A stretch of 64,000 nt of DNA from Gracilaria domingensis (GCA_022539475.1 VCMS01000318.1:32091-96090); one strand, 5' to 3'; shown: positions 33,001 through 43,079, counted from the first letter of the stretch. Numbers and translations: made by a program. Notes: generated by a model not told the origin, from the sequence alone.

Positions 33001-33400
33001 GCGCACTCTTTGCGTCACAATCTAGAACGTATTCTCGGAAATTCATTCGCTGAGCATGTACACTGATTCCGACAGCCTTTTTAAGGTGCTGATCAAGAAT
33101 TCTACAACTACCGAGCGTCGAATGATGATCGATGTTGAGTCAGCACACGAGGCGTACACTGCAGCAAAAATTAGCGATATTGGCTGGATCCAGAGCTAAG
33201 ACAGCCCAGCAGACGCCTTGACTAACTATGGGCGCTGCGTAGCACTTGAAGCTCTCCTGGATAAGGGTCAGATAGATCTGGACATTTTACAGTGGGTTAT
33301 ACGCAATGATGGTTTGCAGGCAAAGCGCGACACTCCAACTTTCCTGACGTCAGACTCTGGGAAATATCGATCTACGTTGTGTCAGCAATCGTCGACGTGA
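30040..33400 (+). mobile_element. Dead Copia-like element inside the inverted duplication
   Basis: Plus-strand fragments in order: a zinc-knuckle-like CxxxxxC...C segment (30,17-30,22 kb), a pre-integrase LHLLFFHPNVKKLYNLLRRA region (30,906-31,328), integrase start (DLMWLEGNP...DTHTRYQNA, 31.3 kb), RT (31,684-32,475; FVLPIKNKG, YKARFVVQGH, SQDISQAYL, THVDDTL) and RNase H (32,641-33,066; SHTRPDIAVEV, CDASFSNA). Motif C is HVDD. No LTRs or target duplications were found. It is a different lineage from the Copia at 13.8-19.5 kb. Confidence 0.75.
31684..32475 (+). CDS. Copia-like reverse transcriptase fragment, 263 aa frame
   Basis: The longest intact frame of the dead element. It contains the RVT_2-type motifs listed for the element, with LLKPLYGLSESGDH in place of the LYGLKQAPR motif and HVDD at motif C. 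It ends at a frameshift before RNase H. Atypical residues at two conserved motifs suggest either a divergent Copia lineage or decay. Confidence 0.65.
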   Translation: MGPEDYVPTLLVYDVAANRELERLKSALESFRSAPCSDVHVTEVLSPRHPRSCLPQFDAVKVKELSGPAARSVSETVCREEVPSDANVMGGRFVLPIKNKGTDEEVYKARFVVQGHTDAEKALLVHQSTTVKQSSILMLIVLAAIFDFSLWSQDISQAYLPSSRQLLRDAYVNLSDEFHLSHDHLLKLLKPLYGLSESGDHRHATFARHLRDDLLMRPISTDLALFFRTIHGKLFGLMGTHVDDTLTAGNDDFHSASRTTDQS

Positions 33401-34314
33401 TGTGCTGTTGCATTTTACCTTATTCTTTATTGTTTGTACTTGAATTTTTATTGTTTGTGCTTGATCACGGCTCAGTTTGAGTGCAATTGAACGCAAAAAG
33501 GTTGGTGCGTGTTTGACCACGCGACCATCTGCATTGTACTTAGACTTAGGTCTCTGGTTTTCTCCAAGCAGGAACGAGGGAGAAGACGGTCATCTCTAAA
33601 CTATCGTTTTGTGTTTCCTGTACCTCGCTACTCTGAGTTCCTGTGAACTTTTCTCGTCTCGTGACAAGACCTGTAGCTCTACGATAGCGCCGACGACTAC
33701 GGTCTTGCTCGACAATAATGCATATATATCGATGGTGCTGGGCTAAAGCTCCTGAACAGAGGAAATACTTTTCATAAACGGTGACTTCGCTTCTCGCGGG
33801 CACAAATTGATCACAGCGAGAAGATGCCCTGCTTGGAACGCAGGACTGCATTCACGTAATTCTTATAAGCGATGAACCAGTATTTAACATAATTACTGCA
33901 CCCAAAATCACTCATCTGCATTCCGGCCAACCGATTCACCAATACGACACGTGTGACTACGTGGGTAAACAAAAATTCGTTCATCCGCGTGGCGTACCGT
34001 TGTGTAGGGGTGGTATGCAGATTACGGTGTATTCAATGAGAAAAGAAGTGAAAACATATAACATTTTCACGTCCTACCTTATTGATGGTTCTCTCCCTAT
34101 GGAATTAGAAGCGACATATGTATTCGTAGAAAGCAAAGAATTTCCTCAACTAAATTTTCTTTATATTTGTCGCACTTTGTACTCGACGATAACAAAATAC
34201 CCCGGCCTTCGGCACTCATGCATTTCAATATCCATCTCTCTATATTTCGGCATCAAGATCTCTTTCCGCGATATATCTGCAAAGAACTATTACAAATTAC
34301 AACGAGAACACTAA
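33401..34314. other. Spacer without supported gene
   Basis: AT-richer sequence with short ORFs on both strands, none with domain or repeat support. Confidence 0.4.
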
Positions 34315-34785
34315 ATGGATGAGGTGCTTGTTGGTTACATTTTCTGGAAGTCTAAGGAGGACGAATGTAGGGCGGATGCAGTTCGTGATGAGCAGGAAAA
34401 CGGAAAGAAGCGGCACCAGAACTTAGAGTTCTGGGCGAATCTGAAGAATCATGCTCTCGCTTCTTCTGGGAAAACATCGAAACAATTTCATGACAGAGCT
34501 CTGTCCCTGCTTCTAATAGGCTCTAATGACGAAGGAAACTCTTTGTTGATATCTGGCATGGCCCCGAAGATATCCTCACTCGGATCGAAGGATAGTTCTG
34601 ATGTGGAAGAGATACTTCCAAAACCCAGCGACGATGTTAGCGTGAGTAGAGAGATTGATACTTCTAAAAACAAGCCCATAACAGTGCCTCAATCATCAAT
34701 AGTGAATATCATCGATTGTTCGGAGGATTCAAGAACTGATGAATTTCTATCACTGTTGACAACCGAATCAGAAAAGCAATATTGA
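34315..34785 (+). CDS. Unrecognised 156-aa ORF
   Basis: Acidic, Ser-rich protein with a charged helical N-terminus (SKEDECRADAVRDEQENGKK) and phosphorylation-type Ser-Asp clusters. No known motif. It lies in the loop of the inverted duplication, just before the right arm. It could be a fragment of a larger retrotransposon or transposon accessory protein. The ORF is open and of normal composition, but nothing confirms that it is expressed. Confidence 0.3.
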   Translation: MDEVLVGYIFWKSKEDECRADAVRDEQENGKKRHQNLEFWANLKNHALASSGKTSKQFHDRALSLLLIGSNDEGNSLLISGMAPKISSLGSKDSSDVEEILPKPSDDVSVSREIDTSKNKPITVPQSSIVNIIDCSEDSRTDEFLSLLTTESEKQY

Positions 34786-34855
34786 AAAGCGGCACTTTCA
34801 CTTTGCAACTTTCTCCGGATTTTGTCACCTGTGTTCGTTCGTTACTCCCTATCGT

Positions 34856-37042
34856 CTGTGTTCTGCAAAGTGGAATATAGTCTGTTCGCTTTGGAAACTA
34901 AGCTAGTTTTGGGGCTATTTGGGGCGCGCGAGGGGGTAGCAGAGGCTGGCACTCAAAAAATTAAGAAATTTTGGAATATTAAATTCCATCTCGCGCAGTT
35001 TATTTCTTGGGTCCCCTACTTTTTGTAGAGGTTCTACTTCGCCGCATGGTCCCATTCACTCTTTTCCGCGACCCTCTCTCAAAACTGCACTCGTGCTAGT
35101 TTGCGTTTCCATTTTCTCCCATGTTGCAATGCCAATCGCAACTCATCCCACCTCAATCATCCCATCACTTCTTCCCAGTCCACACCACCCCCGCTATTTA
35201 CCCATTTCTCGCCCATCACGCGTTCATTTTGTAGAAGTCAGGTGCACAACTCTCCCCCTTCTCGTATACCCGCTTCGCCCGAAAACGGCTTCAAATCCCT
35301 CCCATCCTTCTCTCCTCCTGTCCCCTCAGAATCCTCTTCGCAGTCCGCGCTACCTCCGCCGCACTCCTAAACCCAGTCACCACCGGAGCTCCCACTCCCT
35401 CCCGCGGCACCTCCTCCACCACCTTCTTCATCTCCTTACGCCTCTTCTTCAGACGGCTCTTCCCATCCCCAACCCCACCACCCTTTGTCTTCGGTGTCAC
35501 AGGAGACCCCTTCTGCACCGCCACCCTTCCCACACTTCCCTTCTCCGTCTTTCCCTCCACACCTCCTTTCACCCTCTCCTCTTCCACCAATCTTTGCCTC
35601 TTGCACAGCTCCTTCACCTCCTTCTCCAGCACGTCCAACCTCTCGTTCAGAACCCTATTCTCCTCCCGCAACTCTCCAACCTCCCTTCCCGCACACTCCA
35701 CTATCCCATACACATGATTTCTCATCTCCACTCCCAATACCGACAACGAATTCCGCAAGCTCGAAATCGCCTCAACCGAAACACCACTACCACCCCCACT
35801 CAGCACCACACCGCCCATTTCCGTTACAATCTCCACAATTCCATCGTCCAGTTGCTCCTTCATCACCAACCCCAACATCCCCACCCTTGCCTTCATCTCC
35901 CCCACAAACCGCATCTCCCTGTCACCCTCTCCGCCCCCACTCTCTATCTGGTCTCCAACCTCTAACTGACTCAGATGCACCGCACCCCTTCTCTCCATTG
36001 CGACCCCCTCCACCTCCAATTCTACCCCCTTCTCCACCTCATCACCATCCCCTCTCCTCGCCTCACACTTCTTTCCTTCCTCAGCCACTTCCTTCTTCGG
36101 CGACATCCGACCAGCCGCCGTAATCACGTCCTCTTCCCGCTTTGGTGACGGCGTCTGCGGTACCTCCTTCCCCTCCAACAGCACCCACAGCTCCTCATCC
36201 TTCACGTATCCGTTCGACATCTTCAGAAAAAGAAGTAGTAGTTGGATCGAAGTTTCCGCTGCGATACAGTGCAATCGAGCTAAACTGTGCTGTCCACCCC
36301 CACTGTCCAACCACACGGGCTATATCCAGCACCATGATTGTCCCTGTTTCCCTCATCCCATTTCCCGCCAAAACATCCACTGTACACCTCCGCACCTTCC
36401 ACTATTTAAGCGCCATCTCTCTGTCCCCTCTTCACATAGTCCCCACCCACCTCGCCTCGACCGGCGATATTTTTCTCTTCCACCATAAACCCACTCGATG
36501 GTTATAGCAAAACAGGAAGATATTGCTAGTGGAGGCAAGCTAGGGACTAGTGATTGTACTTAGAGTTGCTCACCCTCTGTCGACTGGGGGCATGTTCTTC
36601 TTCCGTCACATCCTTTGTGGGTTGTGACAAAAAAAGAATATGTCACCACTCGACACCGGATGGGTAACAATGATAGCACGTAGAGTAGTTCATCCTCCCT
36701 CTCAGCGTCCACTGGGGATATATTTATGTTCTCTCACATCCTTTCCCGGTTGTGATACAAGAGAAATACATCTCCAATGGAGACGGAGAATTTAGTTGTG
36801 ATAACACGTAAAGGTAACAACGTAATAAACAATAAATTTATGCTACTATCTCTAACCAACCTTTCGAAAACCAGCTATGACATGAGCTGGGTTACTCGAG
36901 CCAAAGATGGCAGATCCTGCAACTGAAATGTTTGCACCGGCCTTCACTACTGCTTTCACAGCACTCAGTCCAATACCTCCATCCACCTGTATCCCTATTC
37001 TTGGGTACAACTCCCTTGCATGTCGCACCTTATCAAGAACAC
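34856..37042 (-). repeat. Right arm of the nested 2.2-kb inverted duplication
   Basis: Mate of 27,830-30,032. On this side the epimerase fragment continues to 37,172, beyond the duplicated part, so this is the parental copy and the left arm the derived, inverted copy. Confidence 0.9.
35291..36220 (-). CDS. Coiled-coil protein of unknown function, about 310 aa
   Basis: Start chosen at the Met of MSNGYVKDEELW because the upstream 32 residues are not conserved in the inverted copy. Layout: acidic N-terminus, a glycine-rich GGVVLSGGGSG segment, a heptad coiled-coil (ELREENRVLNERLDVLEKEV), then a strongly basic KSRLKKRRKEMKK tail suited to nucleic-acid binding or nuclear localisation, and a final Ala/Arg helix. 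It resembles ORF1/Gag-like proteins of retroelements in architecture, but no family is recognised. Its broken twin lies at 28,658-29,567. Nearby TATA-like or polyadenylation signals were not resolved. Confidence 0.55.
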   Translation of the reverse strand: MSNGYVKDEELWVLLEGKEVPQTPSPKREEDVITAAGRMSPKKEVAEEGKKCEARRGDGDEVEKGVELEVEGVAMERRGAVHLSQLEVGDQIESGGGEGDREMRFVGEMKARVGMLGLVMKEQLDDGIVEIVTEMGGVVLSGGGSGVSVEAISSLRNSLSVLGVEMRNHVYGIVECAGREVGELREENRVLNERLDVLEKEVKELCKRQRLVEEERVKGGVEGKTEKGSVGRVAVQKGSPVTPKTKGGGVGDGKSRLKKRRKEMKKVVEEVPREGVGAPVVTGFRSAAEVARTAKRILRGQEERRMGGI

Positions 37043-37172
37043 CCTCCATAAACGCCTGTCCTCCAAACCCTGGCTCCACCGTCATCAACAATAACATGTC
37101 TACAACTCCTTCCTTCATAGGTGCTTCTACGACCTTTATAGACGTATTCGGGCGCAATCCAACTCCATCCTT
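36852..37172 (-). pseudogene. Ribulose-phosphate 3-epimerase C-terminal fragment (right copy)
   Basis: About 105 codons matching the C-terminal half of RPE, the pentose-phosphate/Calvin-cycle enzyme interconverting ribulose- and xylulose-5-phosphate. DMLLLMTVEPGFGGQ carries the catalytic MxVxPGFGGQ motif and IQVDGGIG the second catalytic Asp; the phosphate-binding AGSAIFG follows. A TAA stands just before KDGVGLRPNT, so the N-terminal half (including the first metal-binding His/Asp residues) is absent here. It could be the last exon of a split gene or, more likely, a captured gene fragment, since its inverted copy is also truncated. Confidence 0.85.
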
Positions 37173-37569
37173 TTAATTATGGCAATCTGATTGAAGCTAT
37201 AAAACCCGTTCACCTCATTTATGAAGCCAAAATGGCTCCTTTCATCCTGTATTCAAGCTCCCCGTAATTCGTACTTTACAACTACTTTACAACTCAGGAT
37301 CGAAATCAGTTTCATTCATTGCACACTTTCTACTCTTCCACCTACCTTTCATAAAACATCATCACACTTTGTGGCTTGTCGTCTCATACAAGGCCTATCA
37401 TTCATTCCGTACAATCACATATCATACATTTCGCTCACTTTCACAAAGTGAACCATGTTCCCGTTCTGCGCTTCCCAACCGTTTGTACTTACGTATCACT
37501 CTTTACCCCAGCAGTTCTCCGCCCCATCTTCCCTTTTTATCGTCACACAAAAACAATCGAACACTTGCA

Positions 37570-38472
37570 ATGAACTCCCAGTCCGACATGCCTCCGACTC
37601 CGCCTCCGAGTCCCAGATACTCTGACGTCCCTCAGGCCTCATCTCCCGCCCGAAGGACTCGGGCCGTTATTGTTGGAAGGGGGCGTATAGGTATCATGCT
37701 GGCGAACGAAGAAGATACGGTCATTTCCGCACACGAATTCTGCAGCATGGCTGCTACCTCTCATCTTTCTGATGTACCGATACTAGTTTGTGGAAGAACG
37801 AACACCCTGGAGACCGTAATTCAGGCTTGCCCTTATTCGCTCAGAGAGAATCTCGTTTTCTTCCAGAATGGAGACATCATACCATTGCTTTCGAAGCTCG
37901 GTGTGGACAAATGTTCAAAAGTAGTCCTATACGTTGGTGTCCCCTCAAGAAACGCAGCTCCGCAGGATGGTGTCACTCCTCAAAGTCCGGATGGTCTCAC
38001 TGTCGCAACAGGAAAGTGGGCCTCCAACGTTGCAGACAGGTTTAGGTCTATGGGTCTCACTTGCGGGGTTGTCGACGAAGACACATTTCTCGTAAGCTAT
38101 TATGAGAAGCTCGTGTGGCTATCATCGTTCAACATCGTCGGGGCCTCAAGAGGTTTCATTCCTATGGACGTAGTCGCTACGGAGTGCAGTACGGTTGTGC
38201 TCACAATAATGAAAGAGCTGTTGAAGATAGTTTCGCTTAAGACAGGTACTACTTTCCACCTGGAAGAGACCGTTGGGCGACTTCTTGCATATGGGAAAAC
38301 TCTCGTTGGCTTCCCTACTTCTTTCTCCGACTTTCAGTTTAGGAACGCGTACTTCTACGACTTTTCCCGCCAAGAAAGAAACATTGTAGGCGGTGACCCC
38401 GCTCCTTTTCATACAAACTACGTCAACGTTGTTAAGGAAAAGTTATCCCCCTCCCCATTCCCCCAGCTTTGA
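37570..38472 (+). CDS. Ketopantoate reductase-like (ApbA/PanE) NAD(P)-binding protein, 300 aa
   Basis: Intact ORF; ATG at 37,570 chosen because it precedes a disordered Pro/Ser leader and the Rossmann strand. The dinucleotide-binding motif is G36-x-G38-x-x-G41 after RAVIV. A mid-protein strand and CGRTN loop follow, then ENLVFFQNGD, resembling the NGxx motif region of PanE proteins. The C-terminal helical domain begins near YYEKLVWLSSFN, which matches the Lys-containing substrate-side helix of 2-dehydropantoate reductases. Likely an NAD(P)H-dependent 2-keto acid or related reductase; true substrate unknown. It may be cytosolic or, with the 28-residue Ser/Pro N-terminus, plastid-targeted. It has no frameshifts, unlike the transposon genes around it. 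Confidence 0.65.
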   Translation: MNSQSDMPPTPPPSPRYSDVPQASSPARRTRAVIVGRGRIGIMLANEEDTVISAHEFCSMAATSHLSDVPILVCGRTNTLETVIQACPYSLRENLVFFQNGDIIPLLSKLGVDKCSKVVLYVGVPSRNAAPQDGVTPQSPDGLTVATGKWASNVADRFRSMGLTCGVVDEDTFLVSYYEKLVWLSSFNIVGASRGFIPMDVVATECSTVVLTIMKELLKIVSLKTGTTFHLEETVGRLLAYGKTLVGFPTSFSDFQFRNAYFYDFSRQERNIVGGDPAPFHTNYVNVVKEKLSPSPFPQL

Positions 38473-39098
38473 GGTTAGAACACATGACTTTTCGGTGTTG
38501 TAAACCTTTTAGAGATAGTTAAACATAAAAGTTACTCTATCGAAATGACCTGTTCCTATTACATTACTTATATTGTTCGTCCTTCTGTGGTTCAAATATG
38601 CCCCTTTAAATCCTACATCCCTTATCACTAATACCTGGCTAAGTTTTTGCTAGATGGAAAATGGTCATTCCACATCATTAAAGTGCACGATACTAGTAAC
38701 GAAACAAGTACAAAATTGTGATATTTCTGAAGAACTAAGCCTTTGCAATACTTGGGTCACCCGTGTAAAGTAAGCTAAACCTTTTATGGGTTTCAACCCT
38801 TAATGGAGGTTGTTTTACTCTTCTTGATTTCTAAGCTCATGTTGAAGATATTCATAGTTTTCTTTACCCACTTGAACCTGTTCATATAATTTATGACTAA
38901 ATCATCCTTTCTTTACTGCAAATCGATGCAACAGCTTCTCGTCGTAGTTAAGTTTTAAAACAGTGCTACAATACCCGTATATGGTCGTTCTTAGACTATT
39001 TTTATACTACGAAACACCTTGTGAACATCAATCACATCCTTCTCATTCGTATACCCACACCCATTTGCAAAACGAACCCTTTCGAAAGCTTTCAAAAC
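38473..39098. other. Intergenic spacer
   Basis: About 630 bases, AT-rich, without coding signal. It separates the reductase-like gene from the first HAD gene and should hold the latter's promoter. Confidence 0.5.
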
Positions 39099-39971
39099 AT
39101 GTATAACTCGGAAGTTAGAGCCCAAGAAGTAACTCCTCAGCAGCTGGCTAACGAAATATTCGAAAATGGCTACGCCGTGATTAGTGATGTTGACGGTACT
39201 CTGAAAAGAGCTGGGGACAACATTCCTGCCGAAACAGTCAAATGCATGAAGTACATCAACGCACGCGTTGGTTTCGGAATTGCTACTGGGCGAGATATAG
39301 AGGATGCCGAGAGTTTCATGGAGCACCTGGGTGGCTACACTTTTGGCATCTCTGGAAACCAAGGCGCACGGGTGAGATTATCCAATGGTACCGAAATTGA
39401 TCAGGACCTTGACAGGGAAGGTTACGAAAGATGTGCAGCCGAACTTGAGAGACTTGCACTCTCCTTAAATGAATCGCACGGACTTCACGAAGAGCGTCAA
39501 CAAGCAGTGGTGAGCACTAGAAAAGACAGTGGACTCCCTAACTTCACGTACAATGGACTCTCGAAGTGGAAAACAGAAGTTAACTCCGGTATTTCAAAAG
39601 TGTTGACATCCTTTCCGAACCTGGTTGCGTACCCTCAAGATGAAAACTGTGACATAGGGGACATTCGTTTCACGAAAAATAGTGGGGCGCTAGCCTTGGT
39701 TGAAAACGACCCCCAGTTCGACACACATTTAATCGTTGCTTTCGGGAATGCTTCCAATGATGGCCCTCTATATGAAATGGCAACCCTGGCAGTTCATGTG
39801 AAGGGAGAAGACCATCCAGCAGCGGTAACATATCTTGTTGATGGGGTGGAGGACGTGCATGAGACCATCAGAAGGGTGGCAGAACTGTACGGGTACAGAA
39901 AATGCAAGTGTCAATGGTTTAGAAATGCTTTTGGAATTTGTTTCCAGTGCTACGATGCCTGTAATACTTAG
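39099..39971 (+). CDS. HAD-superfamily phosphatase (Cof/SPP-like), 290 aa
   Basis: Start at the ATG of MYNSEVRAQE; the longer reading upstream relies on GTG. HAD motif I is D30-V-D32-G-T-L with both aspartates, motif II is the Thr of ATGRD (63-66), and motif IV is FGNASND. The cap region (GNQGARVRLSNGTEI) resembles Cof-type/sucrose- or mannosyl-phosphoglycerate-phosphatase-like HADs, where Asp30 forms the phospho-enzyme. Probable sugar-phosphate phosphatase. The C-terminus is Cys-rich (CKCQWFRNAFGICFQC). It is convergent with a paralogue whose stop lies 52 bases away. Confidence 0.75.
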   Translation: MYNSEVRAQEVTPQQLANEIFENGYAVISDVDGTLKRAGDNIPAETVKCMKYINARVGFGIATGRDIEDAESFMEHLGGYTFGISGNQGARVRLSNGTEIDQDLDREGYERCAAELERLALSLNESHGLHEERQQAVVSTRKDSGLPNFTYNGLSKWKTEVNSGISKVLTSFPNLVAYPQDENCDIGDIRFTKNSGALALVENDPQFDTHLIVAFGNASNDGPLYEMATLAVHVKGEDHPAAVTYLVDGVEDVHETIRRVAELYGYRKCKCQWFRNAFGICFQCYDACNT

Positions 39972-40023
39972 CTATGATATGAGATCTCAGTAATAAAAGT
40001 GTCGTATATATCTCAATACCCTT

Positions 40024-40884
40024 CTATGATTCATGGTGGTTTTTATCGTGCTGCTTTTCCTCGTAGCCGTACAACAGAGCCACCAACATAATTGTCGAAT
40101 GTACATCCTCCACGCTTTCGAACAGGTTGTGTACTCCACGCGGGATACAATCTTCTTTGACGTGAACGCTGTACACGCCTACCTCATGCAAAGGCCCGTC
40201 GCTCAAAGCACTTCCGAACGTCACGACGTCATCCGTATCAATAAATCTCGGTTCATTATCCACAAGATTTTCTCCTCCGCTTCCTTTTGTGTATCGCTTG
40301 TCCACAATTTCGCAACTTTTATCGCCGGGATAGATAACAAACGCATCCATCTTCTGCAACAGGTCCCCAATAGCAGAATCCACTTCTTCTTTCCACTGCC
40401 ACAGTTTGTTGTACACGAAATTGGGAAGGCCACTATCACTTCTGGTCTCCACGAACCCCTTGTCATCATCATTCACAATACCATGCCTCCTATTCAAATC
40501 CCTTGCCAGGAACAGTAGTCCGTCAACAGTGTGGTCAAGGGTGTGATCATTGAATGCACCCTTAATTTCCCTCTCGTCAGAGAAACGCATGAAAGCTCCA
40601 TGATTCGCCGAGACACCAAACTTATAGTCTCCGAGTCCTTCCATTTTCCCCTCCACGTCGCCCACATCACCCCCTGTGACAAGTCCGAAACCAACACGTT
40701 CGTCAATGAACTTCATACACTTCACAACTTCTTCTGGAATTGACTCTCCTTCTCTTCTCAACGTTCCATCAACGGAACTTAATATACCGTAACCATTGGC
40801 ATATATGAACTTAGACAAGGTATTTGGTGAAATTTCCGCCAAGTCTCTCTGTTCCTCTGCCATTTTTCCTGATACAGTCACCAT
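40024..40884 (-). CDS. HAD-superfamily paralogue without nucleophile, 286 aa (probable pseudoenzyme)
   Basis: Full-length paralogue of the neighbouring HAD protein, alignable from the first helix to the C-terminal HST(I)MLVALLYGY helix. Motif I reads S37-V-D39-G-T-L, so the phosphate-accepting Asp is Ser; motif II reads VTGGD; motif IV keeps FGSALSDGP. Loss of the nucleophile should abolish phosphatase chemistry, yet the ORF is unbroken, which suggests selection for a binding or regulatory role. The convergent arrangement with 52 bases between stop codons indicates an inverted tandem duplication. A second Met at residue 8 is an alternative start. Confidence 0.7.
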   Translation of the reverse strand: MVTVSGKMAEEQRDLAEISPNTLSKFIYANGYGILSSVDGTLRREGESIPEEVVKCMKFIDERVGFGLVTGGDVGDVEGKMEGLGDYKFGVSANHGAFMRFSDEREIKGAFNDHTLDHTVDGLLFLARDLNRRHGIVNDDDKGFVETRSDSGLPNFVYNKLWQWKEEVDSAIGDLLQKMDAFVIYPGDKSCEIVDKRYTKGSGGENLVDNEPRFIDTDDVVTFGSALSDGPLHEVGVYSVHVKEDCIPRGVHNLFESVEDVHSTIMLVALLYGYEEKQHDKNHHES

Positions 40885-41184
40885 ACTGCCACAAGTACCG
40901 CATAGACAGGAACTGCATATACTTCTCTTAAAAGCAACCTTAAGTGCAGTTTCAGAAGTGTTAGGACGCTACATGTTCAATTGCGAATTGAATGGTGCCA
41001 CCAATGATGTTAACGATACCGAGCATTTGGCATGTTGCAATTAGACGCAACTGGACCAAAGACGTTTGACATTTGTTCAATTACCAGCCTGCCGCACCTT
41101 TTCTATGTTCATATGTATAGCCTTGTAATAGTATACTACTCTTAATACTCGCAAGACACACATAATTTACTAATCATCTCATTC
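40885..41184. other. Short intergenic region, no gene
   Basis: About 300 bases between the start of the HAD paralogue and the end of the dioxygenase gene. No feature recognised. Confidence 0.5.
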
Positions 41185-42321
41185 TCATCCACTTCGAGGC
41201 GCTCGCAGCCTCATTATTGGCAAATCGTCATCACTACTACTCTCGAGCACTTCGGTTCTACCGGCGTCCGCTTCCACACCAATCTCCACGACCACTTGGT
41301 CTTCGTCCATGTCAACCGCCCCACCCTCCTTATCGGACAACAGTTCATCCTCCGCCTCCTCCTCCTCGTCACCATTGACAAACGTGGGTCGGAAATCCCG
41401 CACCCGATGAACAGCATCAGGTAGTGCGTAGCCCTCTGGTACCATGTACATGTGGTATCTAACCAGCAAATCCATAGACTCGGGCCTATCCACCTTGTCC
41501 TTCCCACTTGCTCCAGCATGTGTCACATCACCACGGCCCACGAATACAGAGTACGGTGGGATGATTATCTTCTTCGCTGGATACACCTCCGACATCACTC
41601 GCAACTGTTGGTTGTTCATCCCCACCAGTTGATGGCTTCCAGCGCTCACCCAGAGAGGAAAGCCCTCTTTCCCAGAGGCCATTACAAAGTATCCGGGGTT
41701 GCCAGTATTCATTGTTTCCTTCGTAACCAGACCACTGAAGTCGGTGTGCAGCGTCTGGCGCTTGCACTTTCTCGTCGTCCCCAGAAATCGACCACCAGTT
41801 TTCGGAGTGTACATCTTCACAGCTTCCCTTTCATTGTCCCATAGTCCCAAAGCCGCAGCAATTGTACCCATTCGAACATCAAGTAAAGCACGCGACCTTA
41901 CAACCCACCTGAGCTCCTCATTATCCTCCGGCTTCTCCACCGTACCCCAACGTGTCGACATCACTCTCCCCTCAAATGTTCCATCGCTACCGTCCTTCCA
42001 TCCTTCATCATCGTTGATTATTTGAACAAACGACTTCTGTTCCTCTCCTTTCCGTATATCCGGCATCGCTCCATACTCATTCTCGAAGAAGTCCACCAAC
42101 TTCCCCGACACATCTCCGAACTCCCGAACTTCTTCCAACTCCTCCCATTTAGGGACACCATTATCCGTCGCAAAGCCATCAAGCACGCAATATCCATTCT
42201 GCCTTAGCTCAGCTTGCATTCGGGCGAAGAACATTTGCCCAAATTCGTCATGCTCCTTCGCAGCAACCCACAGCACCTCTTCATCATCCATACCTGTCGG
42301 TCGAGTACGAGGATACTGCAT
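41185..42321 (-). CDS. 2-oxoglutarate/Fe(II)-dependent dioxygenase domain, 378 aa frame
   Basis: A double-stranded beta-helix dioxygenase. The metal ligands are read as H192-T-D194 in RQTLHTDFSG and H268 in GRGDVTHAG, with R288 in VRYHMYM as the 2-oxoglutarate anchor. The PPYSVFVGRGD segment is the usual turn before the distal His. An acidic tail (DEEEEAEDE, ESSSDDD) follows. Substrate cannot be fixed from sequence: protein, small molecule or DNA base are all open, but the context (KDZ transposase, DNA methyltransferase, ParB-like domain) makes nucleic acid attractive. The true start is upstream in another frame, since a frame reading LQGLNIAYGGDIWYAVSSY joins it to the preceding ORF. Confidence 0.72.
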   Translation of the reverse strand: MQYPRTRPTGMDDEEVLWVAAKEHDEFGQMFFARMQAELRQNGYCVLDGFATDNGVPKWEELEEVREFGDVSGKLVDFFENEYGAMPDIRKGEEQKSFVQIINDDEGWKDGSDGTFEGRVMSTRWGTVEKPEDNEELRWVVRSRALLDVRMGTIAAALGLWDNEREAVKMYTPKTGGRFLGTTRKCKRQTLHTDFSGLVTKETMNTGNPGYFVMASGKEGFPLWVSAGSHQLVGMNNQQLRVMSEVYPAKKIIIPPYSVFVGRGDVTHAGASGKDKVDRPESMDLLVRYHMYMVPEGYALPDAVHRVRDFRPTFVNGDEEEEAEDELLSDKEGGAVDMDEDQVVVEIGVEADAGRTEVLESSSDDDLPIMRLRAPRSG

Positions 42322-43079
42322 ACCAAATGTCTCCGCCGTAGGCGATGTTCAGCCCTTGCAGCGTGCCAAAAGACAAGATGGTGTACATCTCTGAGATTCG
42401 AGACACTTAGCAGCTCCGACCTATGTCCCTTCGGCAAGTGAATGACTCTGAGCCAGGGGTCCTTGTGCTCAATTACGTTCTTCCCTTGCCATTCCTGCGG
42501 TCTCAGCCTGGCATACCCGCACCATGATGGGTTCAGTATGCCATCATATGGGTCACCTCGAACAAGTCCGTGCTCCTCAGATTCCGGAAGAGCTGTAGGT
42601 AACTCGTCATCAAATGACCCCCCACCTGTCTCTTGCTGATCGTCTGGCGCAGCATCTTTCTCGACGGTGACAACCCGTGGAACTGTCACAGAAAGAAGCT
42701 CTTCGTCATCCACAAATGCAGAACTGCCTGCGTTCTCTGCATTCGCTCCCTCTCCCAATGCCACGAACTGAACCTTCATCGACCTTCCTCTCAGCACATG
42801 TTCATTTAGTTGAGACATCAGGTCATCCGGTGTCATGCTGTTCAGAGTAGATCGCATCTGTTGTGTGAAAGTCTTTCTCCGTTTCTTCCTCAGCGGAGCC
42901 CGCTGTTCTTCTTCAGAGCTATCCAGAACTTCTATGGCACCTCGATTTCGGCCGTGTTCGATTTCCCTATAACTCACCTGCGCCCGTTCTCGTGCACTTC
43001 TTCGCGGCTCCCCTTCTTCACTGTCAGATGTTGCAGCAGCAGCAGCGGGAGTCCTCCTCTTTGTCACGGACTGCTTCAC
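42204..43079 (-). pseudogene. Linker region between ParB-like and dioxygenase domains
   Basis: Acidic/basic low-complexity protein (SDSEEGEPRRSARERAQ; RKKRRKTF nuclear-localisation-like), then a conserved-looking NPSWCGYARLRPQEWQGKN segment. The ORF overlaps the end of the ParB-like frame by four bases and runs out of frame near 42,370, where similarity of style continues in a third frame into the dioxygenase. Best read as the middle of one long gene broken by frameshifts; separate genes remain possible. Confidence 0.5.

Noticed and set aside
35093-36123. Plus-strand Pro/Ser/His-rich frames (290 and 212 aa)
   Set aside because: Antisense shadows of the coiled-coil ORF on the minus strand; composition follows from the reverse complement of a Glu/Gly/Arg-rich gene.
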